Of a stretch of 64,000 nt of DNA, positions 11,101 through 18,047 are shown in pieces (within the stretch, counting starts at the first letter, position 1; every line of letters begins with the position of its first letter). The stretch spans positions 1 to 64,000 of the forward strand of contig NZ_LR594676.1 in the NCBI RefSeq assembly GCF_901827205.1, read 5' to 3'. A program made the position numbers and the translations under genes. This DNA comes from Variovorax sp. PBS-H4. GTDB lineage: Bacteria; Pseudomonadota; Gammaproteobacteria; Burkholderiales; Burkholderiaceae_C. Below the pieces are notes generated by a model. It was not told the DNA's origin. It saw only the letters and a list, made by a program, of their open reading frames with translations, and did not search any database.

Positions 11101-12256
11101 CCTGGGCCAGCGCGACCCGCTCGATCGCGGTCGGGGTGCGGCCGTGATCGGCGACGAACTGGGACTGCAGCCGGGACAGCTCGGCGTCGATCATCCGCCG
11201 GCGGGACGACCACACCGAGTTCAGCTTGCCGATCACTCCGACCAGCTCCCGGACCGGTCGACGCCCGGGGACACCGTCGGCGCGAGCCTCGAAACGGCCC
11301 CCAACCCGCTGCGTGATCTCCTGTTCTAGAACAGTGTTGTACATCTCGGAGGCGGCCACGGCGAGGCGGTGAATCATCCGGCCGTCCAGGGCCAGCCACT
11401 TGCCGGACTCGGCGGCCTGGACCTTGTTCGACACCGCGACGTGGGTGTGGATGTCGGGGTCACCGGCTCGGGAATCGCGGTGCTTGAACACGGCGGCGAC
11501 CAGCCCGACGGCCTCGACCTGGGCGACACCGCGGGCACCTTCCCGGGTGTAGCCGGCCTCGGTCTGCAGCCACGTCATGGTGCGTTCGACGGCGGCGTCG
11601 TGCGCTGCTTCGATTTTGCGGGCCGTGTCGATCGGTGCCACGGCCCACAACGTGGAGACGGATTTGACGGGGGAGAAGGTCAGATCGAACCCGGCAACAG
11701 CGGCCGTCTGGGCCTTGCTCTGCTGAGCGACGAACCCTGACAGCTCTTGCTCATTGGCCGGCACTCGACCGTTGATCTCGGCGAACATCTCGTTGGCCAG
11801 CTCGGTCCGCAGCTGCTGCCGAACGGACTCCGGGACGGTCTTGTTGCCGGGGTTGGCGAGCTGCCAGTTGACGTAGGAGTCGGTGAGCCGGGTCTTCCAG
11901 TCGCTGGTTTCGGCGCGGATCGAGAACTTCCGGCCGAGGCGGATCGCGTTGTCGATCGCCTTCGTGCGGTCCTTCTTGTTGGTGCCGGCTGGGAGGCCGG
12001 CGATGACCCGGCCCATGATCTCGTCGGCGTCCGGGTGGACCCCTTCGCCGAACAGAGCTTTCATCTGGGCCTCGGTGACGACCCCGGAAACGCCCAGGCT
12101 GTTCAGGCCGGCGCCCCACCATTCACCAGGGGATTCACCCTTCGCCGAGTAGTAGGACTCAAGGCTGCCGCGGCCGCGCTCAGTGGCATCCTGCGCCGCG
12201 ACCTGGCGAATCAGGTACAGGTACCCGTCGCCGGCCGTGAGCTTGTGCAGGGACAT
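5171..12256 (-). CDS. MobF relaxase-helicase-primase (TrwC/TraA-like)
   Basis: A 2361-residue conjugative relaxase. Residues 1-330 are the TrwC relaxase domain, with candidate catalytic tyrosines Y35-Y36 and the metal-binding histidines H259, H270 and H272 (DPDIHTH). A RecD-like helicase follows, with Walker A APAGTGKTT (606-614) and Walker B IVIVDEAG (682-689). A Toprim primase module lies at roughly 1550-1760, with VIVEGPMDA and LAFDGDRAG. The tail is a repeat region (about 1940-2035) and a long Gln/Ala-rich coiled coil. It should nick oriT, unwind the transferred strand and possibly prime it in the recipient. The start at MSLHKLTAGDG matches the family. An in-frame upstream extension to 12568 is arginine-rich and unlikely. 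It is divergent from the 12407 gene, and no coupling protein is in the window. Confidence 0.92.
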   Translation of the reverse strand: MSLHKLTAGDGYLYLIRQVAAQDATERGRGSLESYYSAKGESPGEWWGAGLNSLGVSGVVTEAQMKALFGEGVHPDADEIMGRVIAGLPAGTNKKDRTKAIDNAIRLGRKFSIRAETSDWKTRLTDSYVNWQLANPGNKTVPESVRQQLRTELANEMFAEINGRVPANEQELSGFVAQQSKAQTAAVAGFDLTFSPVKSVSTLWAVAPIDTARKIEAAHDAAVERTMTWLQTEAGYTREGARGVAQVEAVGLVAAVFKHRDSRAGDPDIHTHVAVSNKVQAAESGKWLALDGRMIHRLAVAASEMYNTVLEQEITQRVGGRFEARADGVPGRRPVRELVGVIGKLNSVWSSRRRMIDAELSRLQSQFVADHGRTPTAIERVALAQEANLSTRQAKHEPRSLEQQRQQWATEAAATLGSPGAVEQMVQAAIQTTQAPDYLPVDRVLIGELAAEVVRVVAETRAQWREHNLHAEALRQARYSDIDPAEYETVAARVTAQAASLEHCIPIGMDSDLDVPEPDELTRSTGESKFRMVGNQLYTSPAILAAEHRILAAAAAVGGPVVTAMDVEVAALEWSANNDGRTLNTSQALMVKELATNSRRVQLAMAPAGTGKTTVMGVLAAAAQSTGMNVIGLAPTAAAAQELSAAIEGVQGDTLDKLVYDLSGGPGADPDRWYREIGRHSIVIVDEAGIASTPKLDAAIRFVVAQGGRVVLVGDDQQRAAGGAGGILRNIEAEHGALTLTEVMRFTDPQVAAASLALRTGDNSVTGFYTDRGYLHAATSGTVVDQVYDAWQADVDAGADSIMIAPTWDLVAELNAKVRAHKLATGQLTGASIEIPRTGELVSAGDTIVTKKNKRTLSLGSTDFVRNNYRWNVEEVRADGSLRVRLLGRNLVRTLPAWYVAEGMVRLGYAYTEASVQGMTVGSRGRRRGTAHVILTEGKTRNDLYVNMTRATDGTHVHIVTPGTGDAHDVVTPGAVLPPTAVEIFNATVSRDGTPLSVTTQIEQAGDPALRLGPVTDAYTHSILAGAGALLGAERMRQLEAAAVQILPGLRHAPAWDTLHAHLAMIELQGGQAIDRLQKAIDVRELDTARDIAAVLDWRMDRTGNHSQDPGPLAWIPAVPAALAEHAEWGPYLRASAERVAAFASQVRESAAAWTVETSPVWAQPYVLANPGLVVDLAVWRAAQSVPDTDRRPAGEKPRTIAHGVLHQELTRRAVAAVGDPAHGAGRWGAMLEAHSPALAAIVTRDESWPELARRLSRADAAGLPVARLVDQAVNDRAPLPAEGAAGALMWRLTEHLGSLTAAPTGGHQLRPQWVTNLQGVLGHDATEKLIGDRMWTAVVGRMDAYARTEPATVDTTAPAVMLETAARMLHTQLATVPAQERATVLLWNLTTLTDPEPFDDEHPVPDPEQHDLQAPADAWDLLNEHLARATDPSVQAPDLVGPGDSTDPFDPERFAPPADLSEVPPLDLDDFDLDPVDAPIDPYDLEWNPDPADLAALPAPELQPAAVVEPIEPADPELQPADPETAPVPALAEAEHQAALARARAAIADAHAWWRTLTPQSWVPAYIAGRGLDPADFAFAPPGWTRTFQHLTALGYTEPELLAAGLIRINSKGRVNDVFHGRAILPLTNPDGIVAGFIGRKAPTDVDDRNPKYVNSPTTELYKKSSNLYGLNPDTVAAIRAGAPVVIVEGPMDAAAITTAAAGAAVAVATNGTALTMDHMRVLQSAGALGRGHSLTLAFDGDRAGRAATNSAHALLTDLDINDAQAIVWQAGKDASQLLEDHGPQAVRDALNSAQPLAAAVVRNHIAAAGTDLDQTAQRALLATVAPAVAQLDRQYRGAMVSELDQSLRERAVDGQTLDAFAVHDEVTKHLPIAPVPTTGPDTGGGLGLPALPTRPGAMLTVADTATQQTTATASAPVIDQEQPAARQEPAPEPAVADALVAAEDLSVVEQPAAVVVDQEQPVDLQEEVSDLQAFTEDLAVVELPAAVGELVAEDLSVVEQPAAAVVDEEQSVDLQEDVSDLQAFTEDLAVVDELAAVQDVAVVEQPPVAVVDQVGDPQQQVKDLAVADEAPRPHQQTPDAALTERIAQQTYDLAQVTAQLQAAARHADDLGAAVLSGRGPAQVAVEQGLALHQQRLDAAAQMRELQTAARSERAQAISTAERLGQAQDDLSGLGRFAGRRREDLTTQVAQLTQERDTHRARMLEHATAATNLQTQAGSPQQQQESAQVLQDRAAYEAGAAQQDAAAADAAHRAAAELRQQESALREQLQELQREQQLRREQPDQQADTARQQAHVQRLAEQAAEQAAAEAAATQHQVTPDDDDLEIPGQDEWNQQLVDQELGYDTPDLYGDASPNDFER
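6150..6440 (-). repeat. Imperfect tandem repeat inside the relaxase gene
   Basis: Two long copies (about 6150-6281 and 6305-6424) encode EDLSVVEQPAA, a Gln/Asp-rich linker and VSDLQAFTEDLAVV. A shorter partial copy lies on the 5' side of the minus-strand repeat. Copies differ at a few positions. Such repeats may vary in number between strains. Confidence 0.75.
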
Positions 12257-12406
12257 CACAGGCGTCAGAGTAGCGGGCGGGTCCATAGTGCAAGAGGTGT
12301 GAGGCGCTGTAGGGTGTCTGGTGGGCATTCGGTGCGCCGAATCGGGTGGTGACGAATCGAATAGTTGAGAGATCAACAACAGGATCGAAACCGAAGGAGC
12401 AGGCTG
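12257..12406. other. Candidate oriT / divergent promoter region
   Basis: This 150-bp non-coding gap separates the divergent relaxase and its probable accessory gene, the usual place for oriT in MobF systems. It contains a short hairpin ATTCGG-TGCG-CCGAAT at 12327-12342, direct repeats of CGAATCG just after it, and a small inverted repeat GTTGA...TCAAC near 12365. I cannot point to a nick site from sequence alone. Confidence 0.45.
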
Positions 12407-12844
12407 ATGGGCAAGGCGAGCAACGAGAGCGTGACGGCGAGGCAGCGGGCGCGGGAGAAGTTGGCGGCGCTGAACGCTGATCGGGTGGCGAAGGACAAGC
12501 GGATCGAGGACGCGACGACCGATGTGTTGGCCGCGCTCGACCGGCAGGCCGAAGCCGACGACGCGCACGCCTCAGCGGTCGCGGCAGCGCGGGCGACGTT
12601 CGACGCCGCGGTGGCGAAAGCGGACGCGGCCCGTGACCGCACCCGGGCCGGTCACGACGGGGCAGTGACCGCGGCGGTCGCGGCGCTGCGGGCGGATGGG
12701 GTGAGCGTGGCGGACATCGCGGACCTGACCGGGCTGGCCCGGGCCGACGTGACCCGGCGCGGCACACCCGCAACCACGGCACCAGCGGCCACGGCGGAGA
12801 CTCAGCCTGCGGTCGCTGAGGGTGCGGCGTCGACGGCGGCGTGA
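12407..12844 (+). CDS. Probable relaxase accessory protein, helical with C-terminal HTH-like segment
   Basis: A 145-residue protein starting at the ATG at 12407, which has a good ribosome binding site (GAAGGAGC, 12393-12400). Residues 1-85 are a long charged, alanine-rich helix. Residues ~90-115 (ALRADGVSVADIADLTGLA) look like a helix-turn-helix. Small proteins of this build often sit upstream of MobF relaxases in actinobacterial plasmids, and I infer a role at oriT or in regulating the mob genes. It is followed within two bases by the next gene, so the two are probably co-transcribed. The family name is not known to me. Confidence 0.6.
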   Translation: MGKASNESVTARQRAREKLAALNADRVAKDKRIEDATTDVLAALDRQAEADDAHASAVAAARATFDAAVAKADAARDRTRAGHDGAVTAAVAALRADGVSVADIADLTGLARADVTRRGTPATTAPAATAETQPAVAEGAASTAA

Positions 12845-12845
12845 G

Positions 12846-13463
12846 GTGAGCAAGTCGCGGGGGTTGTCACTGGCGATGACGCAGGCGGATTTCATCCGCT
12901 GGCGTCAGGCGGTGGTGCCCACCGCGACCTGTCACATCTGGACCGGCGCGGTCGGCTCCAACGGCTACGGCACCCTGCGGCTGGGGGACCGGGTGGTGCG
13001 GGCGCATCAGATCGCGGCCCGGTTGCGGTTCGGTCCGGTGCCGCTCGGTGCAACTTTGATGCATGACTGCGAGGTCCGGTTGTGCTGCTCCGGCGAGCCG
13101 GGACATGTCCGGATCGCCAGCCAAGGGGAGAACGTTCGGCAGGCGGTCGCTCGCGGCCGGTCGGCCGGTCCTCGGCCCGGTCTGGTGGATTTGCGGGGTG
13201 CGCGGGGCGCGTCGGTGGCGGTGCGTGACGCGATCCTCGCCGGGGTCGCGTCCGGGATGGACCGGGCAGCGTTGGCAGTGGTCCTGGCCGAGACTGTCGC
13301 GGCGGGTGATCCGCACGGCGGCGGTGCGGCGTTGTTCGACCGGCCGCAGCGGACCGCGCCGTCCGGGTGGGCTGAGGTCGACGACAGTCCGGTGGATCTG
13401 CTGGACCCTCGGGCGGTGGCTCCGGTCCGTTCGGGCCCGGTGGAGTCCATGCCGTTGTTCTGA
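12846..13463 (+). CDS. HNH-like endonuclease-fold protein
   Basis: A 205-residue protein. The segment CHIWTGAVGSNGYG, the spacing to RAHQIAARLRFGPVPLG, then LMHDCEVRLCC and ENVRQAVARG match the layout of the HNH_3 family of plasmid and phage nucleases (C-W-x-W-x-G, R-A-H, H-D/C pairs, E-N). The classic HNH_3 form has H-x-C-x-x-x-x-C-x-N-P-x-H. Here the second half is CCSGEPGHV, so metal binding may be altered. The GTG at 12846 is two bases after the previous stop. An upstream GTG at 12822 and an ATG at 12876 are alternatives. Substrate and role are unknown. It ends at a long terminator facing the ParB gene. Confidence 0.6.
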   Translation: MSKSRGLSLAMTQADFIRWRQAVVPTATCHIWTGAVGSNGYGTLRLGDRVVRAHQIAARLRFGPVPLGATLMHDCEVRLCCSGEPGHVRIASQGENVRQAVARGRSAGPRPGLVDLRGARGASVAVRDAILAGVASGMDRAALAVVLAETVAAGDPHGGGAALFDRPQRTAPSGWAEVDDSPVDLLDPRAVAPVRSGPVESMPLF

Positions 13464-13471
13464 GCCTCAGA

Positions 13472-13518
13472 CACAGCGATGCCCCTGCACTGGCGGTCAG
13501 TGCAGGGGCATCGCTGTG
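13472..13518. terminator. Bidirectional terminator, 21-bp perfect stem
   Basis: The arms 13472-13492 and 13498-13518 are perfectly complementary over 21 bases with a five-base loop. They lie between the convergent 12846-13463 and 13527-15293 genes. The stem is long enough to be a natural hybridisation or cruciform site too. Confidence 0.85.
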
Positions 13519-13526
13519 CCTGGGGG

Positions 13527-15293
13527 TCAGGCTGTCTCGGTGCTCTGGTCGATCACCTCCGCAGTGTCGTCGCCGGCATCGGCCAGCCCGGTCGGGTCGG
13601 CGTGCTCCATGTCGCCGGCCAACTCGGTGCCGGCCGACTCGTCGTCACCTTCGCCGGCCGACTCGTCCAGGTCGGCAAGGACATCGATCAGCGGGGCGGG
13701 CGGGTAGGCGTTGGTGACGGCCAACTGTTCCGGTTCGGACAGCACGTAGCCCAGGTCCTGCAGATGACGCAGGTAGTCGGCGCGGCCGGTGTCCCGCTCG
13801 CGGTGCAGGTCCTTGCCGGTGGTGGCTTCGTAGGCGGCGGCGACGTGCGCCCAAAGGATCGGGCCGTGCATTGCCGGTCCGGCCTTCTGCGCGGTCGCGG
13901 CGTCATCGATCAGGTTGCCGTAGGTGGACGTGACGGCCAGAGTGCCCAGGATTGTCGCGAGCGGGCCGTCACCGGTCCAGTGCCGGTGCGGGCTGCGGCA
14001 CCCGATGATCTGCGCGGTGGCCCACGCGGTCATGGCCTTGTGGTGCTTCCTGGCCGACATGAGGGTGTGCAGGAACTCGACGCGGACCCCGGCTGCCGTC
14101 TCGCCCATCTTGTTGAGCCGGATCAACTCGCGGCGCTCGTGCCGTTTGGTCTCGGCGGCGGCTTCGGCTGCTTCGGCCCGTGCGGCGTCCTCGGCCTCGA
14201 TCCGGGCGGTGTAGTCGTCTTCGGATTCGTCGGGTCGGGGGGCGGTGGGGGCGTCGGCACGGGGGATGAGTCGGCGGTCGTACCGGGACAGGTGTCCGTT
14301 GTTGGCGGGGTCGAGGCAGAACGTGGTGATGTCGGCCTCGGCGGTCCGGGTCTCGTGGCCGTCGGCGTCCTGGTCGTAGTTCAGTTCACCGGTGATGTGC
14401 ACGGCGTGAGCGGGGCACGTCTGGTGCTGGTCGGGATCGATGGGCTCGCCCGTCTGCTCGTCCACCAGGTCGGGCAGGGAGTAGCGCCACCCGGGGAAAG
14501 TCTCGACCACGGTGACCCCGGCGGCGTCGAACGGGGCGCGGGCCTCGGCGACGGCGGCGGCACACAGCGCGGCGTCGGCGCGTTCCTGGCGGTGGTAGGC
14601 CAGCAGGTGGTCCCAATCGCCACGGCGGGCGGCGCGCATCAACTCCTGCGTGGCGTTCGGGTCGTCCTCGAACTCGGCCAGACCGGCGAGCTGTTCGAGC
14701 GTCAGGTCGTACTGCTCGGCGGCGTCGACCATTGCGGGTCGCATCGCGGCGACGGTGGCGGCGTTCTGCACGTCCTGGCGGGTGCGGCCGAGCGCTTTGC
14801 CGACCTTGGTCGCGGACAGGCCCAGATCGAGGGCGCGTTGAATGCCGGTGACTTCCTGGCGGCGGGTGAGTCGCTGCCCGGTGGTGCCGGTGACCAGCAT
14901 CGTGCGGACGACGGTTTTGGCGTCGGCCAGGTCGTCGCGAACCTCGCAGCGCAGCGGCAGACCGGCGCGGGCAGCGGCGACCTGGCGTCGGTTCCCGTCG
15001 ACGGCAACGTGGGTGATGGTGTCGGGGAACCCGTGGCCCTTCACCTGGGCGACGGGCACCACCAGGACCGGGCTGATGATGCCGACCTCGGCCACCGACG
15101 CGGTCAGGGCCCGCATGTCGGGGCTGTCGGGGTCGATGTCGTCACGGACATTGTCGGGGTGCTGCGCCACCTGGGCGGGATCCAACTCGACCAGCACACC
15201 GACCGGCGTCGGCTCCGGACGGTCCTGACCCTCGGTCTGCGGCTCGGGCTGGGGTTGGGGCTGGGTGGGGAAGTCGATCACGGCGGCGCTCAT
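13527..15293 (-). CDS. ParB/Srx-domain protein
   Basis: A 588-residue protein. Residues ~35-130 are a ParB-N (Srx-like) domain: a ParB-box-like LTASVAEVGIISPVLVVPV, then THVAVDGNRRQVAAARAGL, where ParB proteins have G-E-R-R-x-x-A. A helical DNA-binding domain follows (RLTRRQEVTGIQRALDLG, then SATKVGKALGRTRQDVQNA, a clear HTH). The C-terminal ~350 residues are acidic and unassigned. It is last in a cluster 15699-13527 whose genes overlap by ATGA. It is far from parA and much larger than a usual ParB, so a regulatory or nuclease role is as likely as partition. The start is supported by AAGGAG upstream. Confidence 0.8.
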   Translation of the reverse strand: MSAAVIDFPTQPQPQPEPQTEGQDRPEPTPVGVLVELDPAQVAQHPDNVRDDIDPDSPDMRALTASVAEVGIISPVLVVPVAQVKGHGFPDTITHVAVDGNRRQVAAARAGLPLRCEVRDDLADAKTVVRTMLVTGTTGQRLTRRQEVTGIQRALDLGLSATKVGKALGRTRQDVQNAATVAAMRPAMVDAAEQYDLTLEQLAGLAEFEDDPNATQELMRAARRGDWDHLLAYHRQERADAALCAAAVAEARAPFDAAGVTVVETFPGWRYSLPDLVDEQTGEPIDPDQHQTCPAHAVHITGELNYDQDADGHETRTAEADITTFCLDPANNGHLSRYDRRLIPRADAPTAPRPDESEDDYTARIEAEDAARAEAAEAAAETKRHERRELIRLNKMGETAAGVRVEFLHTLMSARKHHKAMTAWATAQIIGCRSPHRHWTGDGPLATILGTLAVTSTYGNLIDDAATAQKAGPAMHGPILWAHVAAAYEATTGKDLHRERDTGRADYLRHLQDLGYVLSEPEQLAVTNAYPPAPLIDVLADLDESAGEGDDESAGTELAGDMEHADPTGLADAGDDTAEVIDQSTETA

Positions 15294-15565
15294 CGGTGGT
15301 TCTCCTTCGAATCAGTGTCGGTGGGGTCGGGGGTGCGGGCCAACAGTTCGGCGGCGTACTCGGCCAGGTCGTCGGTGCGGCCTGCGGGGAACGGGCGGGC
15401 CAGGGCGACAAGGTTGGCGATCTGGTCGGCGACGGCCTCGTCCCAGGTAGGGGAAGCGGCCAGGAACAGGGCGACGTTGTCCAGGGTGCGGCGGTCCAGT
15501 TCGGCCGGGGTGAGCGTCGACGGCTGCAGGTGCGGGGCTGCGGCGGGGAACGGCAGGACGGTCAT
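15290..15565 (-). CDS. Small hypothetical protein coupled to ParB-domain gene
   Basis: A 91-residue soluble protein (MTVLPFPAAAPHLQPSTLTP...) with two helices in TLDNVALFLAASPTWDEAVADQIANLVALA. It starts at ATG 15565, overlapping the stop of the 45-residue gene before it by ATGA. Its own stop overlaps the ParB-domain start in the same way (15290-15293). I do not recognise the family. The double overlap argues that it is translated with its neighbours and belongs to the plasmid backbone. Confidence 0.65.
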   Translation of the reverse strand: MTVLPFPAAAPHLQPSTLTPAELDRRTLDNVALFLAASPTWDEAVADQIANLVALARPFPAGRTDDLAEYAAELLARTPDPTDTDSKENHR

Positions 15566-15699
15566 GCGAACACCACGGCCAAGACCGGGGCGCCGAGCAT
15601 CAGGCCGGTGGTGATGAGCAGCAGGGCGGCGGCGATGACAGGGTGTCGGTCGAATGCGGTCATAGCCTGGTCGATCACGGCGTGCGGGTGCGGGTTCAC
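15562..15699 (-). CDS. 45-residue single-TM peptide
   Basis: A short gene starting at GTG 15699, preceded by a good AAGGAG. It reads VNPHPHAVIDQAMTAFDRHP and then one hydrophobic stretch of about 22 residues (VIAAALLLITTGLMLGAPVL). It is first in the overlapping cluster that ends with the ParB-domain gene. The function is unknown. The strong ribosome site and the ATGA overlap with the next gene are the reasons to call it real. Confidence 0.6.
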   Translation of the reverse strand: MNPHPHAVIDQAMTAFDRHPVIAAALLLITTGLMLGAPVLAVVFA

Positions 15700-15784
15700 G
15701 GTGAGACTCCTTCGGCTCTGGTGGTCTTAGGTGGTGGGGCTGGCTGGTGGCCGGGGGCGTTGTCCCGGCCACCAGCGGCAGGGG

Positions 15785-16576
15785 TCAGCGGTAGGCGGCG
15801 CGGATGACGGCGGGCGGCTGGCCTTCGCTCATCAGGGTGTCGATGGTGCGGGCCGGGTCGTAGCCGGGGCGCGCGGCCAGGGCGCGCACGATCGCAACGT
15901 TGGCCAGGGCACCGTCCCCGGCGATGTAGGCCAGCACCGACAGCACCGTGCACAGGACAGCGGTCGCGGCCGAGTCGTCCGGCAGCTGCCGGACAGCGGC
16001 CAACACCTCGGGCACGCACCGGCTGGTCGGTGCCGGGTCGGCCAGGATCGCGGCCACCATCTCGTGCGGGTGGGCGCCGGTCTCGGCCTGTGCGATCAGT
16101 GCGGCCACCTCGGGGGTGACCTGGTCGGTCGGGTCGTACTGGGCGGACGCTTCGACCTCGGCGCGGCTGTCGAGCACCCGGCGACCGTGCAGCGCGTCCC
16201 ACCCCTGCAACTGGGGGTCCGGGGTGGCCGGGTCGTTGCTGACGCGCAGGGTGTCGACGATGTCGACCCCGGCACCGAACAGGTGCACGGCCATGACCTG
16301 GGCCACCTCGTCCCGCTCGGGGTTCTGGCTGTAGGTGACGACGGCGGCGCGGTCGGCGAACGTCGCGGCCTGCGCGGCCAGGTGCGCGGCCACGTGCGGG
16401 GTGAACGTCGACAGGTCCACCCGCATCACCGGGGCGATGGTGCCCCGCGCCGACAGGCAGGCGATCACCAGCGCATCACTGGGGTGAAAACCCAGCAGGT
16501 TCGGCAACGCCGACAACAGACCAGCAGAGCCGAACAGGCGAACGGTCGGGACGGGAGCAGAGAAGGGGGAAGACAT
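15785..16576 (-). CDS. DUF4192 family protein
   Basis: A 263-residue protein matching DUF4192, a family common in actinobacterial plasmids, phages and chromosomes. Features seen are LLSALPNLLGFHPSDALVIACL near the N-terminus, RVDLSTFTP, and the C-terminal ALANVAIVRALAARPGYDPARTIDTLM. The biochemical role of the family is unknown. The ATG at 16576 has AGGAGG upstream. It is encoded on the same strand as the ParB cluster, with an 85-base gap, and follows a hairpin. Confidence 0.8.
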   Translation of the reverse strand: MSSPFSAPVPTVRLFGSAGLLSALPNLLGFHPSDALVIACLSARGTIAPVMRVDLSTFTPHVAAHLAAQAATFADRAAVVTYSQNPERDEVAQVMAVHLFGAGVDIVDTLRVSNDPATPDPQLQGWDALHGRRVLDSRAEVEASAQYDPTDQVTPEVAALIAQAETGAHPHEMVAAILADPAPTSRCVPEVLAAVRQLPDDSAATAVLCTVLSVLAYIAGDGALANVAIVRALAARPGYDPARTIDTLMSEGQPPAVIRAAYR

Positions 16577-16625
16577 TTCGGGGCCTCCTGGCGCGAAACA
16601 GAGGGGGAGTGAAGTCCTAGGGGGT

Positions 16626-16659
16626 GGGTGGCCGGAAGTGGGGGAACTTCCGGCCACCC
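16626..16659. terminator. Hairpin upstream of the DUF4192 gene
   Basis: Perfect 13-bp arms GGGTGGCCGGAAG (16626-16638) and CTTCCGGCCACCC (16647-16659) with an eight-base loop. No T run. It may end DUF932 transcription or act in the DUF4192 leader. Confidence 0.6.
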
Positions 16660-16775
16660 GGCCCGGTGCGGGGGGTCACCGGGCGAACGGGAGAGGACAC
16701 GCGCCACCTGCCCAGGTTTTGGCAGGATGAGGGCGCTTCCTCAGTGCTGGACGGCACGGGGTGGAGCGAACCGGG

Positions 16776-16804
16776 GCGGTCAGGAGCTACGAACTCCTGA
16801 CCGC
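16776..16804 (-). terminator. Terminator of the DUF932 gene
   Basis: Eleven-base arms GCGGTCAGGAG (16776-16786) and CTCCTGACCGC (16794-16804), ten bases past the stop of the 16815-17828 gene. Confidence 0.7.
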
Positions 16805-16814
16805 CCGCTCCGGG

Positions 16815-17828
16815 TCAGACGCGGAGCAGATCGAACGCGGCCGACTTGATCCCGGGGCCGGTGCCGGTCGCGGCCCGCTCGGCCCGGGCCTGGGCCTGAT
16901 CGGTGCGGCCACGGGTCGGCATCACGTGATCGATGTACTCGGTGACCGCCTGATACGCGCCCCACCGGGTCGCCCGGAACTCATCGGGCAGGGTCGGGCT
17001 GGTCAACTGCAGAGCGCGGATCTCCCGGGCACGGCGGTCGGCGTTGCGCTGGGTCTGCCGCCCGGTGCCGGCCGATTCCGGCCACGCCTTGGCAATGATC
17101 GCGGCGAACTCGTCGGCCTCGATCTGCGCGCCGATCATCTGCTCGGCCTCGGCCTGGAACGCGTCGGCGTAGGCGAACGTGATGCCCAGGGCCTGGCGGG
17201 CGTGCTCGATCCGGCCTTTGGCTCCGCTGGTGTGCCGGATCGAAAACGACGCCTTGTGACGGCGCAACGCGGCCGCCTGCGTGTTCGCGCACACCACACG
17301 CACCGGCGACACCAACAACCGGAACGCGGTGGAACCGTCGTGGCTGTTCAGGGCAATCAGGTACAGATCGACCGGGTCGACCCCGCCGATCAGCATGGTG
17401 CGGGGCATCTTCATCGTCAGGAACACCTGACGCCCACCCTTCAACGAACCGGCCGTCTCGAAATGCGCTCCTGACTCGTCCACGATCGCGTTCAGCACCT
17501 CGGCGTGGTCCTCGTTCTGGATCGGCTGGTACTCCGACCCCACCACACCCAGCGGCTCCACCGACCCACTGACCGGGTTGGTGCGGACCGTCGCGAACCG
17601 CTCCGGCATAGCGATTGGGCCGGTGACCCCGGCCTCGGTCAGCTCGGGCGCGGTCTGCAACGCCAACTTGCGGACGTTCCACCCGCCCAGGTGCGCGTAC
17701 TGCATCGCCGCAGCCGCGTCGAACGTCTGCGGCAGAACCGTGCCCAGCCCATGCCAGGCGTGCTGGCGGGCCGTCACGAACGACGCCCCCTGCGGCGTGC
17801 TGGTCAGGTTCTCGATCTCGTGTGCCAT
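16815..17828 (-). CDS. DUF932 phage/plasmid-like protein
   Basis: A 337-residue protein of the DUF932 (TIGR03299-like) family, found on plasmids and phages and often next to plasmid transfer or DNA-processing genes. Diagnostic segments are HAWHGLGTVLPQTFDAAAAM, GVVGSEYQPIQNED, GRQVFLTMKMP, and VRVVCANTQAAALRR. Its molecular role is not established. Its start at 17828 faces the 18048 gene across a 219-base gap that holds an inverted repeat, so it is probably controlled from there. Confidence 0.85.
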   Translation of the reverse strand: MAHEIENLTSTPQGASFVTARQHAWHGLGTVLPQTFDAAAAMQYAHLGGWNVRKLALQTAPELTEAGVTGPIAMPERFATVRTNPVSGSVEPLGVVGSEYQPIQNEDHAEVLNAIVDESGAHFETAGSLKGGRQVFLTMKMPRTMLIGGVDPVDLYLIALNSHDGSTAFRLLVSPVRVVCANTQAAALRRHKASFSIRHTSGAKGRIEHARQALGITFAYADAFQAEAEQMIGAQIEADEFAAIIAKAWPESAGTGRQTQRNADRRAREIRALQLTSPTLPDEFRATRWGAYQAVTEYIDHVMPTRGRTDQAQARAERAATGTGPGIKSAAFDLLRV

Positions 17829-17880
17829 GTCTTGGCCTCTCGCTCTGTCCAGTAAGACCGCCTCACCGGATCTACTGTCT

Positions 17881-17944
17881 ACTATACATGCGTACCGCTA
17901 TACCGACGTCTCGGGAACTACCTCATACGGGTGGCATGTATAGT
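17881..17944. promoter_or_regulatory. Mirror-image operator/promoter pair
   Basis: ACTATACATGC (17881-17891) and its exact complement GCATGTATAGT (17934-17944) lie 42 bases apart in the gap between the divergent DUF932 and tandem-HTH genes. The spacing suits two binding sites for one regulator, or two divergent -10 regions. The tandem-HTH protein next door is the obvious candidate binder. Confidence 0.5.
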
Positions 17945-18047
17945 GGTGCTGATTGGGCGATTCCCGATCTCTGGGGCTTCACGGACATCGGGCCGGAGTG
18001 CAAAAGCGAGTGCTACGTGAATCGGGGAACGGAGAGGACGGGATACC

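Noticed and set aside
13479..15614. 711-codon plus-strand frame opposite the ParB-domain gene
   Set aside because: It starts inside the terminator and has no recognisable domain. The minus-strand gene has ribosome site, domain and coupling.
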